Source of the DNA: Zea mays
Lineage: Eukaryota > Streptophyta > Magnoliopsida > Poales > Poaceae
Length of the DNA: 64,000 bases
Assembly: GCF_902167145.1 (NCBI RefSeq)
Contig: NC_050099.1
Span: 7,578,434 to 7,642,433, forward strand
Direction: 5' to 3'
Position numbers and translations under genes: made by a program. The notes beneath the pieces were generated by a model. It made no database searches. It worked only from the letters and a program-made list of their open reading frames with translations, and was not told where the DNA came from. Below, in pieces: positions 33,573 to 45,414 of the stretch. The stretch's first letter is position 1. Each line of letters begins with the position of its first letter.

Positions 33573-36500
33573 TTGGTGATGGTCGACCGGGTAACCGTCG
33601 TTCCGCCGCGCGACCCGTGGCCTTTCTCCACCGTCACGACGGACGATCTGGAGGCCCTTGTTGCCGATGGCTTGCTTCGTCCCCTCTCCGGTGACCCGCA
33701 GCCGGAGTGGATGGTCCCTCCGAGTGGAGCCGCCCCGTCCCCGCCGTCGGGGTATGTGCTGAGTTTCGTCTCTTTCCATGAGCGGGGGTTCGGAGTGCCA
33801 GCAAGCCGTTTCATGCGGGCGATTCTGCATTTCTATGGGGTGGAGCTGCACAATCTCAACCCCAACTCTATCACGCAAGCAGCCATCTTTGCGGCGGTTG
33901 GGGATTGACCCCCACTGGGATCTGTGGACCCATCTCTTCTCTATGGAGCCTTTTGCCTCGACGACGGGGGAAAAGAGAGTCCGCATGGCGGTGCGGGCCG
34001 GTGGCTGCATCCTCCAGTTGAGGCAGGCGTGTGCGCAACAGTACATCCTCGCCATCCTTGTGTCTTCGAACAAGGGGTGGCAGCGCCGGTGGTTTTACCT
34101 CTGGAACGACGATGGGAGGCTCCCGTCGTTTTCTCAACGAGTGGTGACTGCCGCCGGCAGCAACTGGCGCTATGGGGCCCCGCGCGAGAGACAGAAGAAT
34201 CTCCAGCCCCTTCTAGAGGCCTTGCAGGAGCTGCGAGACGGAGGGCTCACCGCCGCGGGGGTGGTTGCCGCCATTCATCGCCGGAGGGTGCTCCCCTTGA
34301 TGGAGCGGCGGCTGCTGCTTTCGGAGATGACGCCGGGGGTCGACTTGGAGGGTTCGCAGATGTCCTCGGTCCCCCTCCCCGCCGATGACCTCCACAGGCG
34401 GGTAGCCGGCACGGTAGGGAGGCTGGACGTCGGCGCCCTTACCCAGCCCTCGATGCGTCCCGAGCGCGGGTGTATATCCCTGGTGAGTGTCCGCTCCTTC
34501 TCCTTTCTTGTGTCCGATTGCCCTTGGTTCTCACAGTCGAGATTTCCGTCCGTCTCCAGGAGTTGGGGTTTCATAAGCCTTCCCTGCCACCGGTCCCGGA
34601 GGACGCGGTGGACCGAGCCGCGCGGAGGGTGGCTGCGGAGAAGAAGAAGGAAAAGAAGGACGCGAAAAAGGCTCAGGCCCGCGAGCGGATGCGGGCTCGG
34701 GACGCGTTGGAGAGGCGTCGTCGGACGCAGGAGAGGGACGGGCTCCCAAGGGAGCCATCGCCGGAGACGCCTGACGACGACGACGACGATGATGACAAAG
34801 ACGACGACATGGCGGCCTGCCTTGGCCTCAGTCCAGATCTGAGGCTGGGCCAGGGGTCGTCGAGTCAGCCCCTGAGTGGGCTGGCGCCGTTGGTATCCGG
34901 GGCCGGGACATCAGGGTCTCGGTCCGAAGAACAGGGGCAGGCCGAGGGGGCACTTGACCCCTCGGCCGAGGTGGTTGAGGTGACCCCAGGGAGTCAGGCC
35001 GACCCACCTGTCCCCCAAGAGCAGTCGCCCGTGCCGGTCGCACAGGAGGTTGGTCCTCAGGTCATTGTGACTGCGCCTGGGCAGACCGTCCCTTCGGCGC
35101 CCCGGGTGCCCGAGGCGGGGATGGTGCCAAAGCCGGCAGCGGGGCAAACCTTGGCAGCGCCTGCGGGGGCCGAGGGGCCTCCCCGCAGGGACGATTGGCC
35201 TTGGTCCAGAGTGGGTAAGTATCTGAGGATACCTCTATCCCAGCTCCTTCTTCGTGCGTCCTGATTCTACTTTTCCTTTTCCTCCCAGCAAACGGAGGCA
35301 CGGCTCGACCGGTCTGGCTCCCCGGAAGGTCCTCAAGACGGCGCCGGCTTCTGCAGCCAGCGCCGCACCGGGCCACGCCGGTCGGTTGGCCTCCTCACAA
35401 GATGCCCCCAAGCAGGGGGCTCATGCGGTACGAGTTGCCGTGGGGCGAGCTCCCGAGGCTGACCCCTCCGTCGAGGTGACTGTCGTGTCGAGGGAGACTG
35501 CTGGCGCGGCCGCGGCCTCGGGCCCTCCTGACGTGTTGTCGGCGCTGGCACCGGCTTCTGCCGAGGCTGTTGCCGTTCTGGCCATGGAGCCACCCGAAGC
35601 CGCCGATGTTGAGATGGCCGAGGCACCGCTACTCGAGGCCGGCGATCGGAAACCTGCCCCCTTAGCCGAGGAGGTACCCGATGCGCCGACTGCAGGGGGT
35701 GCCGATGCCTTGGAGGAGGGGGGCGCAGAACCGCGGCCCGTCCTGGGGAGCAGCGACCTCGTCCTCGCGCGGCGTGGTCCCGAGGAGCGACGTGGGTAGG
35801 CGCTCCGGTTTTGGACCCGCGGTGCTTCGAAACCCCTCTTCGTTCTTGACGACGAGCGGGAGGAGCAGTCTCGGGACGAGCTTCGTGAGTGCGCCGAGGC
35901 AACGATGGGGTCGCTTCGGTCGACCCTGGAGGTCCTATCCAGGGACGTTCCCAGGATCCTCCAGGTAAGGATTTCAGGCGTACCTTTCACGTGATCAAGG
36001 CATTCTTCGTGACACCCTGCTTCCCTTCCTCAGGATCTGACGGATCTGAGCACCGCCAAGTTGTCGTTCATCTGCCGCGAGGCCGACGTCTGGGGTTTGC
36101 TGCAGTTCTTGAGGACCGCGCTTGCCGAGGCTACCGAGCGTCGAGGCGGCGGACCTTCGGTTGCTCTGTGATGAGCTGGGGGTGGAGGCAGCGGCGGCAC
36201 GCGCAGAGGCGCAGCGGCGGCAGTTGGAGCTTGGTCAGGTCATCGGTGAGCGGGACCAATCTTGGAGCCGGGCCGCCAAGGCTGAAAGCCGGGCTGAGGC
36301 CCTTGGAGGCCAACTAGCCGAGGCGTCTGCTCGGGCCGGAGCCCTTGCGTAGGACCTGGCCGTGGCCGTCGGGTCTGCTCAGTCCGCCCAAGCCACAGCC
36401 TCGGAGCAGCGTGCCCGGGTTGAAGGTATGTCTTGGCTGTTTTGAGATTTTGATTCAGCTTCACTCTTCAACTCGTGTTCGAAGAATTCTATTTTGGCTG

Positions 36501-37004
36501 TTTGCAGAGTTCGAGTCTGCCCTCAACGAGTCCGCCAAGGCACTTGCCCAGGCGGCTGAGCAGAAGGAGGCCGACCGCGTGGCCATGTCCGAGGCTATCT
36601 CGGCCTTCTGCCGGGTCTTTGGTCTTGACGACGTCCCCTCGGGAAGCTCCCCCCAGAGTCGCCTGTAGGCCTTGGGTGACCGCGCATGTGGCAGACTCCG
36701 CGAGGTGCTGCATCACGGTGTTAGGCGGGCCTTCGCTGTGCTCGCTTCCCACTATGATGTGGATCTGGAGCGGGTCAGCGAGGGGTACTGCCTTCCCGAC
36801 AAAGATGAAGCCGCCCTGGCCGAAGTTCAGAGGCTTGACGTAGCCGCCGCGGGCCCGAGCGCGGTGCTGGTGTCCTCCTTCGAGGTGGAAATCCTTCCGC
36901 TTGCGCCGCCGTCCGAGGCCGGGGCGGATCTCGCCGAGGGGGGAAACGAAGCCGAGGTTGGAGACGAAGCCGAGGGTGCCGCTCCTCCCCCGGGCGATGC
37001 TTGA
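33573..37004 (+). pseudogene. antisense gene of Tat elements ('putative gypsy type transposon' family)
   Basis: The plus strand, opposite to gag-pol, encodes a broken multi-exon protein. Exon 1 (from 33573) reads PPRDPWPFSTV, SFHERGFGVPASRFMRAILH, YGVELHNLNPNSI, then shifts frame near 33905 and continues PHWDLWTHLFSME and WQRRWFYLWND. This matches Pfam 'Transposase_28/putative gypsy type transposon', a plant family of unknown function. Intron 1 is 34483-34559 (GTGAGT...CCAG). Exon 2 has a basic KKEKKDAKKAQARERMRARD helix and a run of Asp. A donor GTAAGT at 35215 starts the next intron. Later exons are Ala/Glu/Pro-rich and then coiled coil (SALNESAKALAQAAEQKEAD) to 37004. At least two in-frame TAG codons (36351, 36666) interrupt the 3' part. 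Confidence 0.8.
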
Positions 37005-37442
37005 TTCTACCGGGGCAGTTTGTTTTGAACACGTATGTGTCTTTCGCGGCCGCCGAGGCCTACACACTTTGTCGTCGTGATATAAAGCTGTGTCTCTTTT
37101 CCTCCTGTTTCGCGTATCCGGACTTGTTCGTCAGTAGCAGGATCGCGGTAGGTGACGAGTGAGGTGTCCGTATCCCGGAGGCGTAGGAGTCCCTCGGCTC
37201 AGTCGGCCTTGCCGCTTACATGCACTCTTATTCGCTTCTCGGGGTTCTGTTACTGATATAGCCTGGAAACATGAAAGTCGTTTTGGTGGAAGACTTTTTC
37301 CGAGGAAAATTTTGACGCAGAGGGGGTTCCCCCTTCTAGCCCCCGAGGGAGGGTCGGGCTTTGCTGAGGCAAGGCTGACCCTTCCTTGATGGTTAGACTT
37401 TATTTACGTATGAACGAGGCATATGAACAACTTGAAAACATC

Positions 37443-38568
37443 TTAAGGGTAAAAGCGACGTAGCTGTCGGATGTTCCAAGCGTTGCTGTAGACCTCGCCT
37501 TGGCTGTTGGCCAACTTGTATGTTCCGGGCTTCAAAATCTTGGCGATGATGAACGACCCTTCCCAGGGAGGTGTGAGCTTGTGGCGCCCTCGGGCGTCCT
37601 GTCGTAGCCGAAGCACCAAGACGCCCACCCGGAGGTCTCGGGACTGAACCCCTCGGGCGTGGTAGCGTCGCAGGGACTGCTGATACCTTGTCGAGTGTAG
37701 TAAGGCCATGTCCCGAGCCTCTTCCAGCTGGTCCAGTGAGTCTTCTCGGCTTGTCCGGTTGCTTCGGTCGTCGTACGCCCTCATCCTCGGGGAACCGTAT
37801 TCTAAGTCTGTGGGCAAGACTGCCTCAGCCCCATAGACTAGAAAAAACGGCATGAAGCCCATGGCTCGGCTTGGCGTCGTCCTCAAACTCCAGACCACCG
37901 AGGGGAGTTCCTTCATCCATCGCCTGCCGAACTTGTGGAGGTCGTTGTAGATCCTCGGCTTGAGTCCCTGTAGAATCATGCCGTTGGCACGCTCTACCTG
38001 CCCATTCGTCATGGGGTGAGCTACGACAACCCAGTCCACCTGGATGTGGTGGTCCTCGCAGAACCCAAGAACTTCCTGCCAGTGAACTGGGTGCCGTTGT
38101 CGGTGATGATGGAGTTCGGGACCCCAAAGCGATGGATGATGTTGGTGAAGAACGCCACCGCCTGTTCGGACGGACCTCAATCCACTTGGAGAATTTGTTG
38201 ATAGCGACCAGCAGGTGCGTGAAGCCCCCGGGTGCCTTCTGCAAGGGACCGACGAGGTCCAGACCCCACACAGCAAACAACCAGGTGATGGGTATTGTTT
38301 GCAAGGCCTGAAAAGGCAGGTGCGTCTGCCTTGCGTAGAATTGACACCCTTGGCAGGTGCGTACAATTCTAGTGGCGTCGGCCACCGCGGTTGGCCAGTA
38401 GAAACCTTGTCGGAAGGCGTTCCCAACGAGGGCTCGAGGTGCTGCGTGATGACCGCAAGCCCCCGAGTGTATTTCTTGCAATAGCTCCTGACCTTCGGCG
38501 ATGGATATGCATCGCTGGAGGATGCCTGAGGGGCTGCGGTGGTAGAGCTCTTTTCCGTCACCTACCAA
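37443..38568 (-). pseudogene. gypsy integrase
   Basis: The minus strand has the HHCC-type zinc region (IHSGACGHHAAPRALVGNAF, CQGCQFYARQTH), then the core (WGLDLVGPLQKAPGGFTHLL, AINKFSKWIEVRP; later VDWVVVAHPMTNGQVERANG and LPSVVWSLRTTP), then the C-terminal domain (VYGAEAVLPTDLEYGSPRM, GVLVLRLRQD, LTPPWEGSF, LANSQGEVYSNAWNIRQLRR). The two halves are in different frames. A small deletion follows EVRP near 38190, and another indel lies near 38080, so no full integrase is made. Confidence 0.9.
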
Positions 38569-39012
38569 GACGAACGACTTGGCGCGCCGCGCCAGTCGCC
38601 GAGCCTCGACTCGGTCGAGGGGTAGCTCTCCTCGGTGGAGATATTGCAGGTACGGGGTCTGCCAGTTTCGATTAGGCGGGACCCCATTCCGCTCTTCCTC
38701 GACGCGCAGTGCCTCACCCTCGGCGGCCGAGGGTGCCTCGGGCTGAGCCGAGGGCGCCTCGGGCTGAGCCGAGGCCTTTTCGGGCTCGGGCGTGTCGTCA
38801 GTCTTGACGGAGGGTTGATGTAGGTCTCGGGAGAAGACGTCCGGGGGAACCGTTGTCCGCCCTGAGGCTATTTTAGCCAGCTTGTCCGCAGACTCATTGT
38901 ATCGTCAGGCGACGTGGTTGAGCTCGAGCCCGTAGAACTTGTCTTCCAGGCGCCGAACCTCGTCGCAGTAGGCTTCCATCTTCGAGTCGCGGCAGTGTGA
39001 GTTCTTCATGAC

Positions 39013-39471
39013 TTAGTCGATGACAAGCTGCGAGTCGCCACGAGCGTCGAGGCATCGAACCCCTAGCTCGATGGCGATGCGCAACCCGTTAACGAGAGCC
39101 TCGTACTCGGCCACGTTGTTGGACGCCGGGAAATGGAGGCGCAACACGTAGCGGAGGTGCTTCCCGAGGGGTGAGATGAAGAGCAGGCCCGCTCCCACTC
39201 CTGTTTTCATCAGCGACCCGTCGAAAAACATGGTCCAGAGTTCCGGTTGGATCGGAGCTGCTGGAAGCTGGGTGTCGATCTATTCAGCCACAAAGTCCGC
39301 CAAAACTTGGGACTTGATGGCCTTCCGAGGAGCGAACGAGATTGTCTCGCCCATGATCTCCACCGCCCACTTTGCAATCCTACCCAAGGCCTCTCGGCAC
39401 TGGATGATCTCCCCCAGGGGGAAGGATGACACCACAGTCACCGGATGAGACTCGAAGTAGTGTCGCAACTT
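39013..39471 (-). pseudogene. gypsy second (archaeal-type) RNase H domain
   Basis: The minus strand first reads the connector (RHYFESHPVTVVSSFPLGEI, RIAKWAVEIMGETISFAPRK), with a TAG at about 39281. It then reads FFDGSLMKTGVGAGLLFISP, VLRLHFPASNNVAEYEALVN and DARGDSQLVID. The DGS, E in NNVAEYEAL and D in RGDSQL are the active-site residues of the extra RNase H found in Tat elements. A TAA follows directly at about 39013. Confidence 0.85.
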
Positions 39472-39504
39472 TCGCCGCGTCAGAATTACCGCGTACAGTA
39501 GCTT

Positions 39505-39848
39505 CTAAATCTGCGGGTAGCAGATTTTGGTCTCGGACAGTACCTCACTGATGAAGTAGACCGGCCTCTGGACGGGCAATGCATGCCCTTCTTCTCGTCT
39601 CTCTACTACGATCGCGGCGCTGACCACCTGAGTGGTTGCGGCTATGTAGATCAAGAGGGCTTCTCCCGCAGCGGGGGCACAAAGATGGGCGCGCTTGTAA
39701 GGAGCGCCTTTAGGTTCCCGAGGGCTTCCTCGGCCTCGGGGGTCCAAGTGAAGCGTTCGGTCTTCCTTAAGAGGCGGTACAGAGGCAGGCCTCTTTCACC
39801 GAGGCGCGAGATGAAGCGGCTCAGAGCCGCAAGGCATCCCATGACCCT
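39505..39848 (-). pseudogene. gypsy first RNase H domain
   Basis: The minus strand reads CLAALSRFISRLGERGLPLY, FTWTPEAEEALGNLKALLTS and, in another frame, EALLIYIAATTQVVSAAIVV, LPVQRPVYFISEVLSETKI. The frame changes in between at about 39690, and it ends in TAG at about 39505. Confidence 0.85.
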
Positions 39849-40664
39849 CTATACTCCTTTCAAGTCCTTGATGGGCCCCATGTTGGTAATGGCCGCGATT
39901 TTCTCCGGGTTGGCCTCGATGCCCCGCTCGGAGATGATGAACCCCAGGAGCATGCCTCGGGGGACTCCGAAGACACACTTCTCAGGATTAAGTTTTACGC
40001 CTTTCGCCTTGAGACACTTGAATGTCGTTTCAAGGTCAGAGAGGAGGTCGGAGGCTTTCCTCGTCTTGACTACGATGTCATCGACGTAAGCCTCGACCGT
40101 TCGACCAATGTGCTCTCCGAACACGTGGTTCATGCACCTTTGGTATGTCGCGCCTGCATTCCTCAAACCAAATGGCATGGTGATGTAGCAGTACATGCCA
40201 AAAGGTGTGATGAAAGAAGTCGCGAGCTGGTCGGACTCTTTCATCCTGATTTGGTGATACCCTGAGTAGGCATCGAGGAACGACAGGGTTTCGCACCCAG
40301 CAGTGGAATCCACGATTTGATCGATGCGAGGCAGAGGGTAGGGAACTTTCGGACATGCTTTGTTTAGACCAGTGTAGTCTACACACATCCGCCATTTCCC
40401 ACATTTCTTTTTCACAAGCACAGGGTTGGCTAGCCATTCGGGATGGAATACCTCTTTGATGAACCCTGCAGCCATCAGCTTGTGGATCTCCTCGCCTATG
40501 GCTCTGCGCTTTTCTTCGTCGAATCGGCGCAGAGGCTGCTTCACGGGTCGGGCTCCAGCTCGGATATCCAGCGAGTGCTCGGCGACATCCCTCGGTATGC
40601 TAGGCATGTCCGAGGGACTCCACGCAAAAACCTCTGCGTTTGCACGGAGAAAGTCGACGAGCAC
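39849..40664 (-). pseudogene. gypsy reverse transcriptase
   Basis: This is a 271-codon minus-strand frame with the full RT fingers-palm order: LMAAGFIKEVFHPEWLANPV, KKCGKWRMCVDYTGLNKACP, LDAYSGYHQIRM, TPFGMYCYITMPFGLRNAGA and the catalytic YVDDIVVKT. It is bounded by TAG codons on both sides (about 40670 and 39849) that separate it from the upstream gag-protease and the downstream RNase H, which are in the same frame. So this is a polyprotein cut by point stops. Confidence 0.93.
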
Positions 40665-40670
40665 GACTTC

Positions 40671-42263
40671 CTATTTGGGGTCGAGCTCGGAGCCGATCCG
40701 GACTTGCTTGGAGGCGTCGTTGCTGGGGTCGAGAGGGACGGACTTAACCGCCTCTGCTGGCTCGAAGTTGTCGGCGTGGCGCTTCGCGTCTGGCATTTCC
40801 TTGGAGAGGCTCTTCAGGTCGGTGATGAGGGCCTCAGATTCGGCGAGGGCCTCAGCGTACTCCACACACTCCACGTCGCATTCGTACGCGTGTCGGTACG
40901 TGGATCCGACGGTGATGACCCTGTTGGGGCCCGACATCTTGAGCTTGAGGTAGGTGTAGTTGGGGACGGCCATGAACTTGGAGTAGCATGGTCTCCCCAG
41001 CACTGCATGGTAGGTTCCTCGGAACCCGACCACCTCGAACGTGAGGGTTTCCTTTCGGAAGTTGGAGGGAGTCCCGAAGCAGACGGGCAGATCGAGTTGC
41101 CCGAGGGGTTGGACGCGCTTCCCGGGGATGATCCCGTGAAAGGGCGCCACACCAGCCTGGATCGCGGACAGATCGATCTGCAGGAGCCCGAGGGTCTCGG
41201 CGTAGATGATGTTGAGGCTGCTGCCTCCGTCCATGAGGACCTTGGTAAGCCTGACGTTGCCGATGACGGGATCGACAACGAGCGGGTACTTCCCCGTGCT
41301 CGGCACGTGGTCGGGATGGTCGCCTTGGTCGAAGGTGATGGGCTTGTCGGACCAGTCTAGGTAGACTGGCGCCGCCACCTTCACCGAGCAGACCTCCCGA
41401 CGCTCTTGCTTACGGTGCCGAGCCGAGGCGTTCGCCACTTGCCCACCGTATATCATGAAGCAGTCGTGGACCTTGGGGAACTCTTCTGCCTTGTCGTTGT
41501 TGTGGCCTTTGCCACCTTCCGCCGGGGGCTCGGCCTTGTGGAAGTAGCGCCAAAGCATGACGCACTCCTCAAGGGTGTGCTTGATGGGACCCTGATGATA
41601 GGGGCACGACTCCTTGAGCATCTTGTCGAACAGGTTGGCGCCTCCAAGAGGCTTCCGAGGGTTCCTGTGCTCGACGGCGGCGACAAGGTCTGCGTCGGCG
41701 GCGGCGCGTTTCGCTTGCGACTTCTTTTTGCCCTTCTTCTTGGTGCCACGCTGAGCGGACGCCTCGGGGACGTCTTCCGGCTGGCGCCCCTGAGGCTGCT
41801 TGTCCTTCCGGAAGGTGGCCTCGACCGCCTCCTGACCAGAGGCGAACTTGGTGGCGATGTCCATCATCTCGCTCGCCCTGGTGGGAGTCTTGCGACCCAG
41901 CTTGCTCACCAGGTCGCGGCAAGTGGTACCGGCGAGGAACGCGCCGATGACATCTGAGTCGGTGATGTTGGGCAACTCGGTACGCTGCTTCGAAAATCGC
42001 CGGATGTAGTCCCGCAGGGATTCTCCCGGCTGCTGGCGGCAGCTTCGGAGATCCCAGGAGTTCCCAGGGCGCACGTATGTGCCCTGGAAGTTGCCGGCGA
42101 AGGCTTTGAACAGGTCGTCCCAGTTGGAGATCTGCGCAGGAGGTAGATGCTCCAGCCAGGCTCGGGCGGCGTCGGAGAGGAACAGGGGGAGGTTGCGGAT
42201 GATGAGGTTGTCATCGTCCGTTCCACCCAGCTGGCAGGCCAACCGGTAGTCCGCGAGCCACAA
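40671..42263 (-). pseudogene. gypsy gag core and aspartic protease
   Basis: This is a 530-codon minus-strand frame. Residues ~20-130 are the retrotransposon gag core (FLSDAARAWLEHLPPAQISN, WDDLFKAFAGNFQGTYVRPG, ESLRDYIRRFSKQ, DVIGAFLAGT). A Lys-rich segment and a C/H-containing block (CPYHQGPIKHTLEECVML) follow. Around residue 335 is the retropepsin motif LMDGGSSLNIIYAETL with its downstream hydrophobic flap region. The frame ends with a TAG directly before RT. The frame start is not the true start: gag continues upstream in other frames. Confidence 0.9.
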
Positions 42264-42308
42264 TTCTGGCCTTGTCTCCCCCGAGTACTTGGTGATGGTA
42301 GTCGGGGT

Positions 42309-43903
42309 TCAGAACCGGGTCGGGAACGGCGCCCGTCGTATGGCTCGGCTGAAAGCCTGCGGACCGGGCGGTTCGGGCGAAGGGCTCTGATCCTCCCCGC
42401 TGTCGTAGCGTCCCCCATGCCTGGGGTGGTAGCCTCGGCGCACCTTCTCGTCGAGGTGGGCTCGACAGTTGCAGCGGTGGTACTCGTTGCCGAGGCGACC
42501 CGGGGCTGCAGGCGCTATGTCCCACGTGCGCCCGGTGTGGACCGAGGCTTCCCGCATGAATCAGGAAGTCGCGGCACGATGCTCCGGGGGGTACCCCTGC
42601 CTTCGGGAGGCAGAGCTTTCGGCCCGTCGGACCGCGGCATCCTCCAGGAGATTCTTGAGTTCTCCCTGGATACGTCGCCCCTCGGTGGTGGATGGTTTCG
42701 GCATCGCTCGGAGTAGTATTGCCGCTGCAACCAGGTTCTGGCCGACCCCACTGGAAGCCGGGGGCAGCCTTGCCCTGGCATCGTCAGCGATGCGGTGCTG
42801 TACGTCCTGGGCCAGATGACGCACTTCTCCGGCCGGAGCTCGGCCTGCCCACTCCTGCCCGATGTTCTGCCGGAGCTGTACAAGTTGTTCTGCTTCCTCG
42901 TCGAGCCTGGACTGCATCTCGCGGATTTGCTCGAGCTGTGTGTCCTGACCCCCCGCAGGGACTGGGACCATAGTTAGCTCCCGAAGGATGTCAACGCGAG
43001 GCGCAGGCCTAGGGGGATCACCGTCCTCCGACATACCAAGATGGTTGCCTTCATCAAGACCCCTAGATCGACGTGGAAACATTTGCGACTTGGGCCACAG
43101 TCCTCGTCGTCAAGGCTGTGGCCATCATCGGAGCAATCGGAGAGGCAGTAGTCACATGCGGCCATGAAGTCTCGCATGGCACTGGGGTTACTGAGCCTGG
43201 AGAAATCCCAACCAGAGTCGGGCTTGTCATCTTCCTTGGAACCCGGGGGCCCGTAGGTCGAGACGGCCGTTAGTCGGTCCCAGGTTGACCACATATGGTA
43301 CCCCGGAAGGTTTGGGTATGCCTTTATGAAAGCGTCCACCGAAGCGGGGTCGCTTGGTGGGTCGAAGCTGAATCTAAAAGGCACATGGTGGAAAATGGAC
43401 GGTACCTCTTGATCGACGGATGGTGACGAAGTCGCGTCGGGGACCGACTTCACCGTTATCTCAGGTACGAGGCTAACGCTCAGCAAGTCCTTCGCGAGCG
43501 TGCTGGCGTCGTCCGTCTGCTTGGGGTTGGCGTGTTGCGGGGAAACGACGCTTGTCTTTGTCTCAGACGCGAGGTCGACACCCGACGTGTCCCCCGCTGG
43601 GGTGCCGGCGTCGTCGACTCGCTCGGCAGTCGACGAGGTGCCGCCTCCTGCTCGGCCATGGTTGCCCCGCCTCCTCCTCCGTCGGCGGGGAAGGTGACAG
43701 GACGGACCCGGATGCTGCTCTTCCGTCACGCGGGGAAGACGTCGTCGATTCCGCCGCCGGCGGGCGGACTGAAGGCCGCCATTGTCGTTGTCGCGCGGCG
43801 GAGGAAGGATTACCATGTCGTAGCTGCCGTCGAGGGACATGAATTTGAGACTCTCGAAACGGAGCATCGTCCCGGGCTGGAGAGGTTGCTGGAGACTACC
43901 CAT
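42309..43903 (-). pseudogene. gypsy gag N-terminal region, frameshifted
   Basis: Three overlapping minus-strand frames cover this region. From 43903 a frame runs from MGSLQQPLQPGTMLRF through an Arg-rich segment to SDCSDDGHSLDDEDCGPS. After a shift near 43080, a second frame has a helical region (EMQSRLDEEAEQLVQLRQNI). After another shift near 42560, a third reads HRCNCRAHLDEKVRRGYHPR. Conserved Tat-type gag N-termini have the same order. Two frameshifts mean no intact gag. Confidence 0.75.
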
Positions 43904-43943
43904 CTAGAGCTTGACGGGAAGCTGTTCGTCAACACGCAGCAGG

Positions 43944-43961
43944 CCCCTACCTGGCGCGCCA
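43944..43961 (-). other. primer binding site of the gypsy element
   Basis: The minus strand reads TGGCGCGCCAGGTAGGGG two bases after the 5' LTR, where the tRNA primer anneals. The tRNA identity was not determined. Confidence 0.75.
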
Positions 43962-43963
43962 AC

Positions 43964-45409
43964 TGTCGGCGTTTCGACCCCGGGGGTCCCTGGACCGACG
44001 AGTAAATTGTCGCTGCGTGTCCCAGCCCAGATGGGTCGGCGCGAGACGGAACACAAGGGGGAAACAATAAGGGGAACCGCGGCTCGTGTTGTCCTGCGCC
44101 CAGGGCGGATGCGCTTGCAGTAGGGGGTTACAAGCGTTCGCGAGGGAGAGAGGGAGAGAGAGGGAGGCTGTCCGTCAGCCCATTCTCCCGCGCGGCCACC
44201 TTCTCGTACGAGGGCCCTGGACCTTCCTTTTATAGACGTAAGGAGAAGGCCCAGGTGTACAATGGGGAGTGTAGCAGTGTGCTAACGTGTCTAGCAGAGA
44301 AGCGCCAGAGCCCTATGTACATGCCGACGTGGCTGTTGGAGAGGTGTTGGTGCCCTGTTCACGTGATGTCGTGGCCGTCGGAGGAGCGCTTGAGCCCTGT
44401 AGAAGTACAGTTGTCGGGGTTGTCGGGTCCTTGTTGACGTCTCCTTGCTTCCGTAAGGGGCTGAGAATCGCCATCATCATAGGAGCATGCGGGGTGCCAT
44501 CATTACTTGTTTTACCGGGGCGAGCCAGATGGGACACCGGTCTTGTTCCTCGTAGCCTGAGCTAGCTAGGGGTAGGGTAATGATGTACCCCCCTGCGACG
44601 TGGTCGGTCCGAGCCCAAGGTCGGGCAAGGCGGTGACTCCTCCGAGGTAGAGGCTGAGTCCGAGCCCTGGGGTCGGGCGAGGCGGAGACCGTCTTCTGAG
44701 GTCGAGGTGGAGTCCGAGCCCTGGGGTCGGGCGAGGCGGAGACCGTCTTTCGAGGTCGACATGGTCGGTCCGAGCCCTGGGGTCGGGCAAGGCGGAGACC
44801 GTCTTCCGAGGTCGAGGTGGAGTCCGAGCCCTGGGGTCGGGCGAGGCAGAGACCGTCTTCCGAGGTCGAGGTGGAGTCCGAGCCCTGGGGTCAGGCGAGG
44901 CGGAGCTTCCTATGGCGCCTGAGGCTGGACTTGGCTGCTGTCAGCCTCACCCTGGCGGGTGGCACAGTAGTCGGAGCAGTGTAGGCGGCGCTGTTCTCCT
45001 GTCGGGTCAGTCAGTGGAGGGGTGAAATGACGGCGGTCACTTCGGCCCTGTCGACTGAGGAACGTGCGTCAAGATAAGGTGTCAGACGATCCTTGCATTG
45101 AATGCTCCTGCGATACGGTCGGTTGGCGAGGCGATCTGGCCAAGGTTGCTTCTTCGCGAAGCCTGCCCGAGCTGGGCCTCGGGCGAGTCGAAGGTGCGCC
45201 CGTTGCTTGAGGAGACCCTCGGGCGAGACGTGAATCCACCTGGGTCTGCTGTTCTTGCCCGAGGCTGGGCTCGGGCGAGGCGAGATCGTGTCCCTTGGAC
45301 GGAGCCTTGACCAGAATTGCGCCCATCAGGCCTTTGCAGCTTTATGCTGATTGTGGTTACCAGCCGAGTTTAGGAGCCTTGGGGGTACCCCTAATTATGG
45401 TCCCCGACA
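43964..45409 (-). repeat. 5' LTR of the gypsy element
   Basis: It is 1446 bp and closely similar to 30728-32169, including the ~54-bp tandem array. As the 5' LTR on the minus strand it should contain the element's promoter. Confidence 0.9.
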
Positions 45410-45414
45410 CTATC

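Larger units (their letters stand above)
30728..45409 (-). mobile_element. Tat-lineage Ty3/gypsy retrotransposon with antisense gene
   Basis: LTRs at 30728-32169 (1442 bp) and 43964-45409 (1446 bp) are flanked by perfect CTATC duplications (30723-30727 and 45410-45414). On the minus strand the LTR starts TGTCGGGGACCATAATTAGG. A PBS (TGGCGCGCCAGGTAGGGG) follows the 5' LTR, then gag, protease, RT, RNase H, a second (archaeal-type) RNase H, integrase, a 5-kb 3' region holding a plus-strand gene, and a purine tract (CTCGGGGGCTAC) before the 3' LTR. The second RNase H and the antisense frame place it in the Tat lineage; size and LTR start recall maize Flip or Xilon-Diguus. It sits inside the gag-spacer of the copia. 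All proteins are interrupted, so it is non-autonomous. Confidence 0.92.

Noticed and set aside
33573..37004. Antisense gene in the gypsy as an independent host gene
   Set aside because: It lies entirely between integrase and 3' LTR, and its N-terminal domain is known from Tat elements, so it belongs to the transposon.
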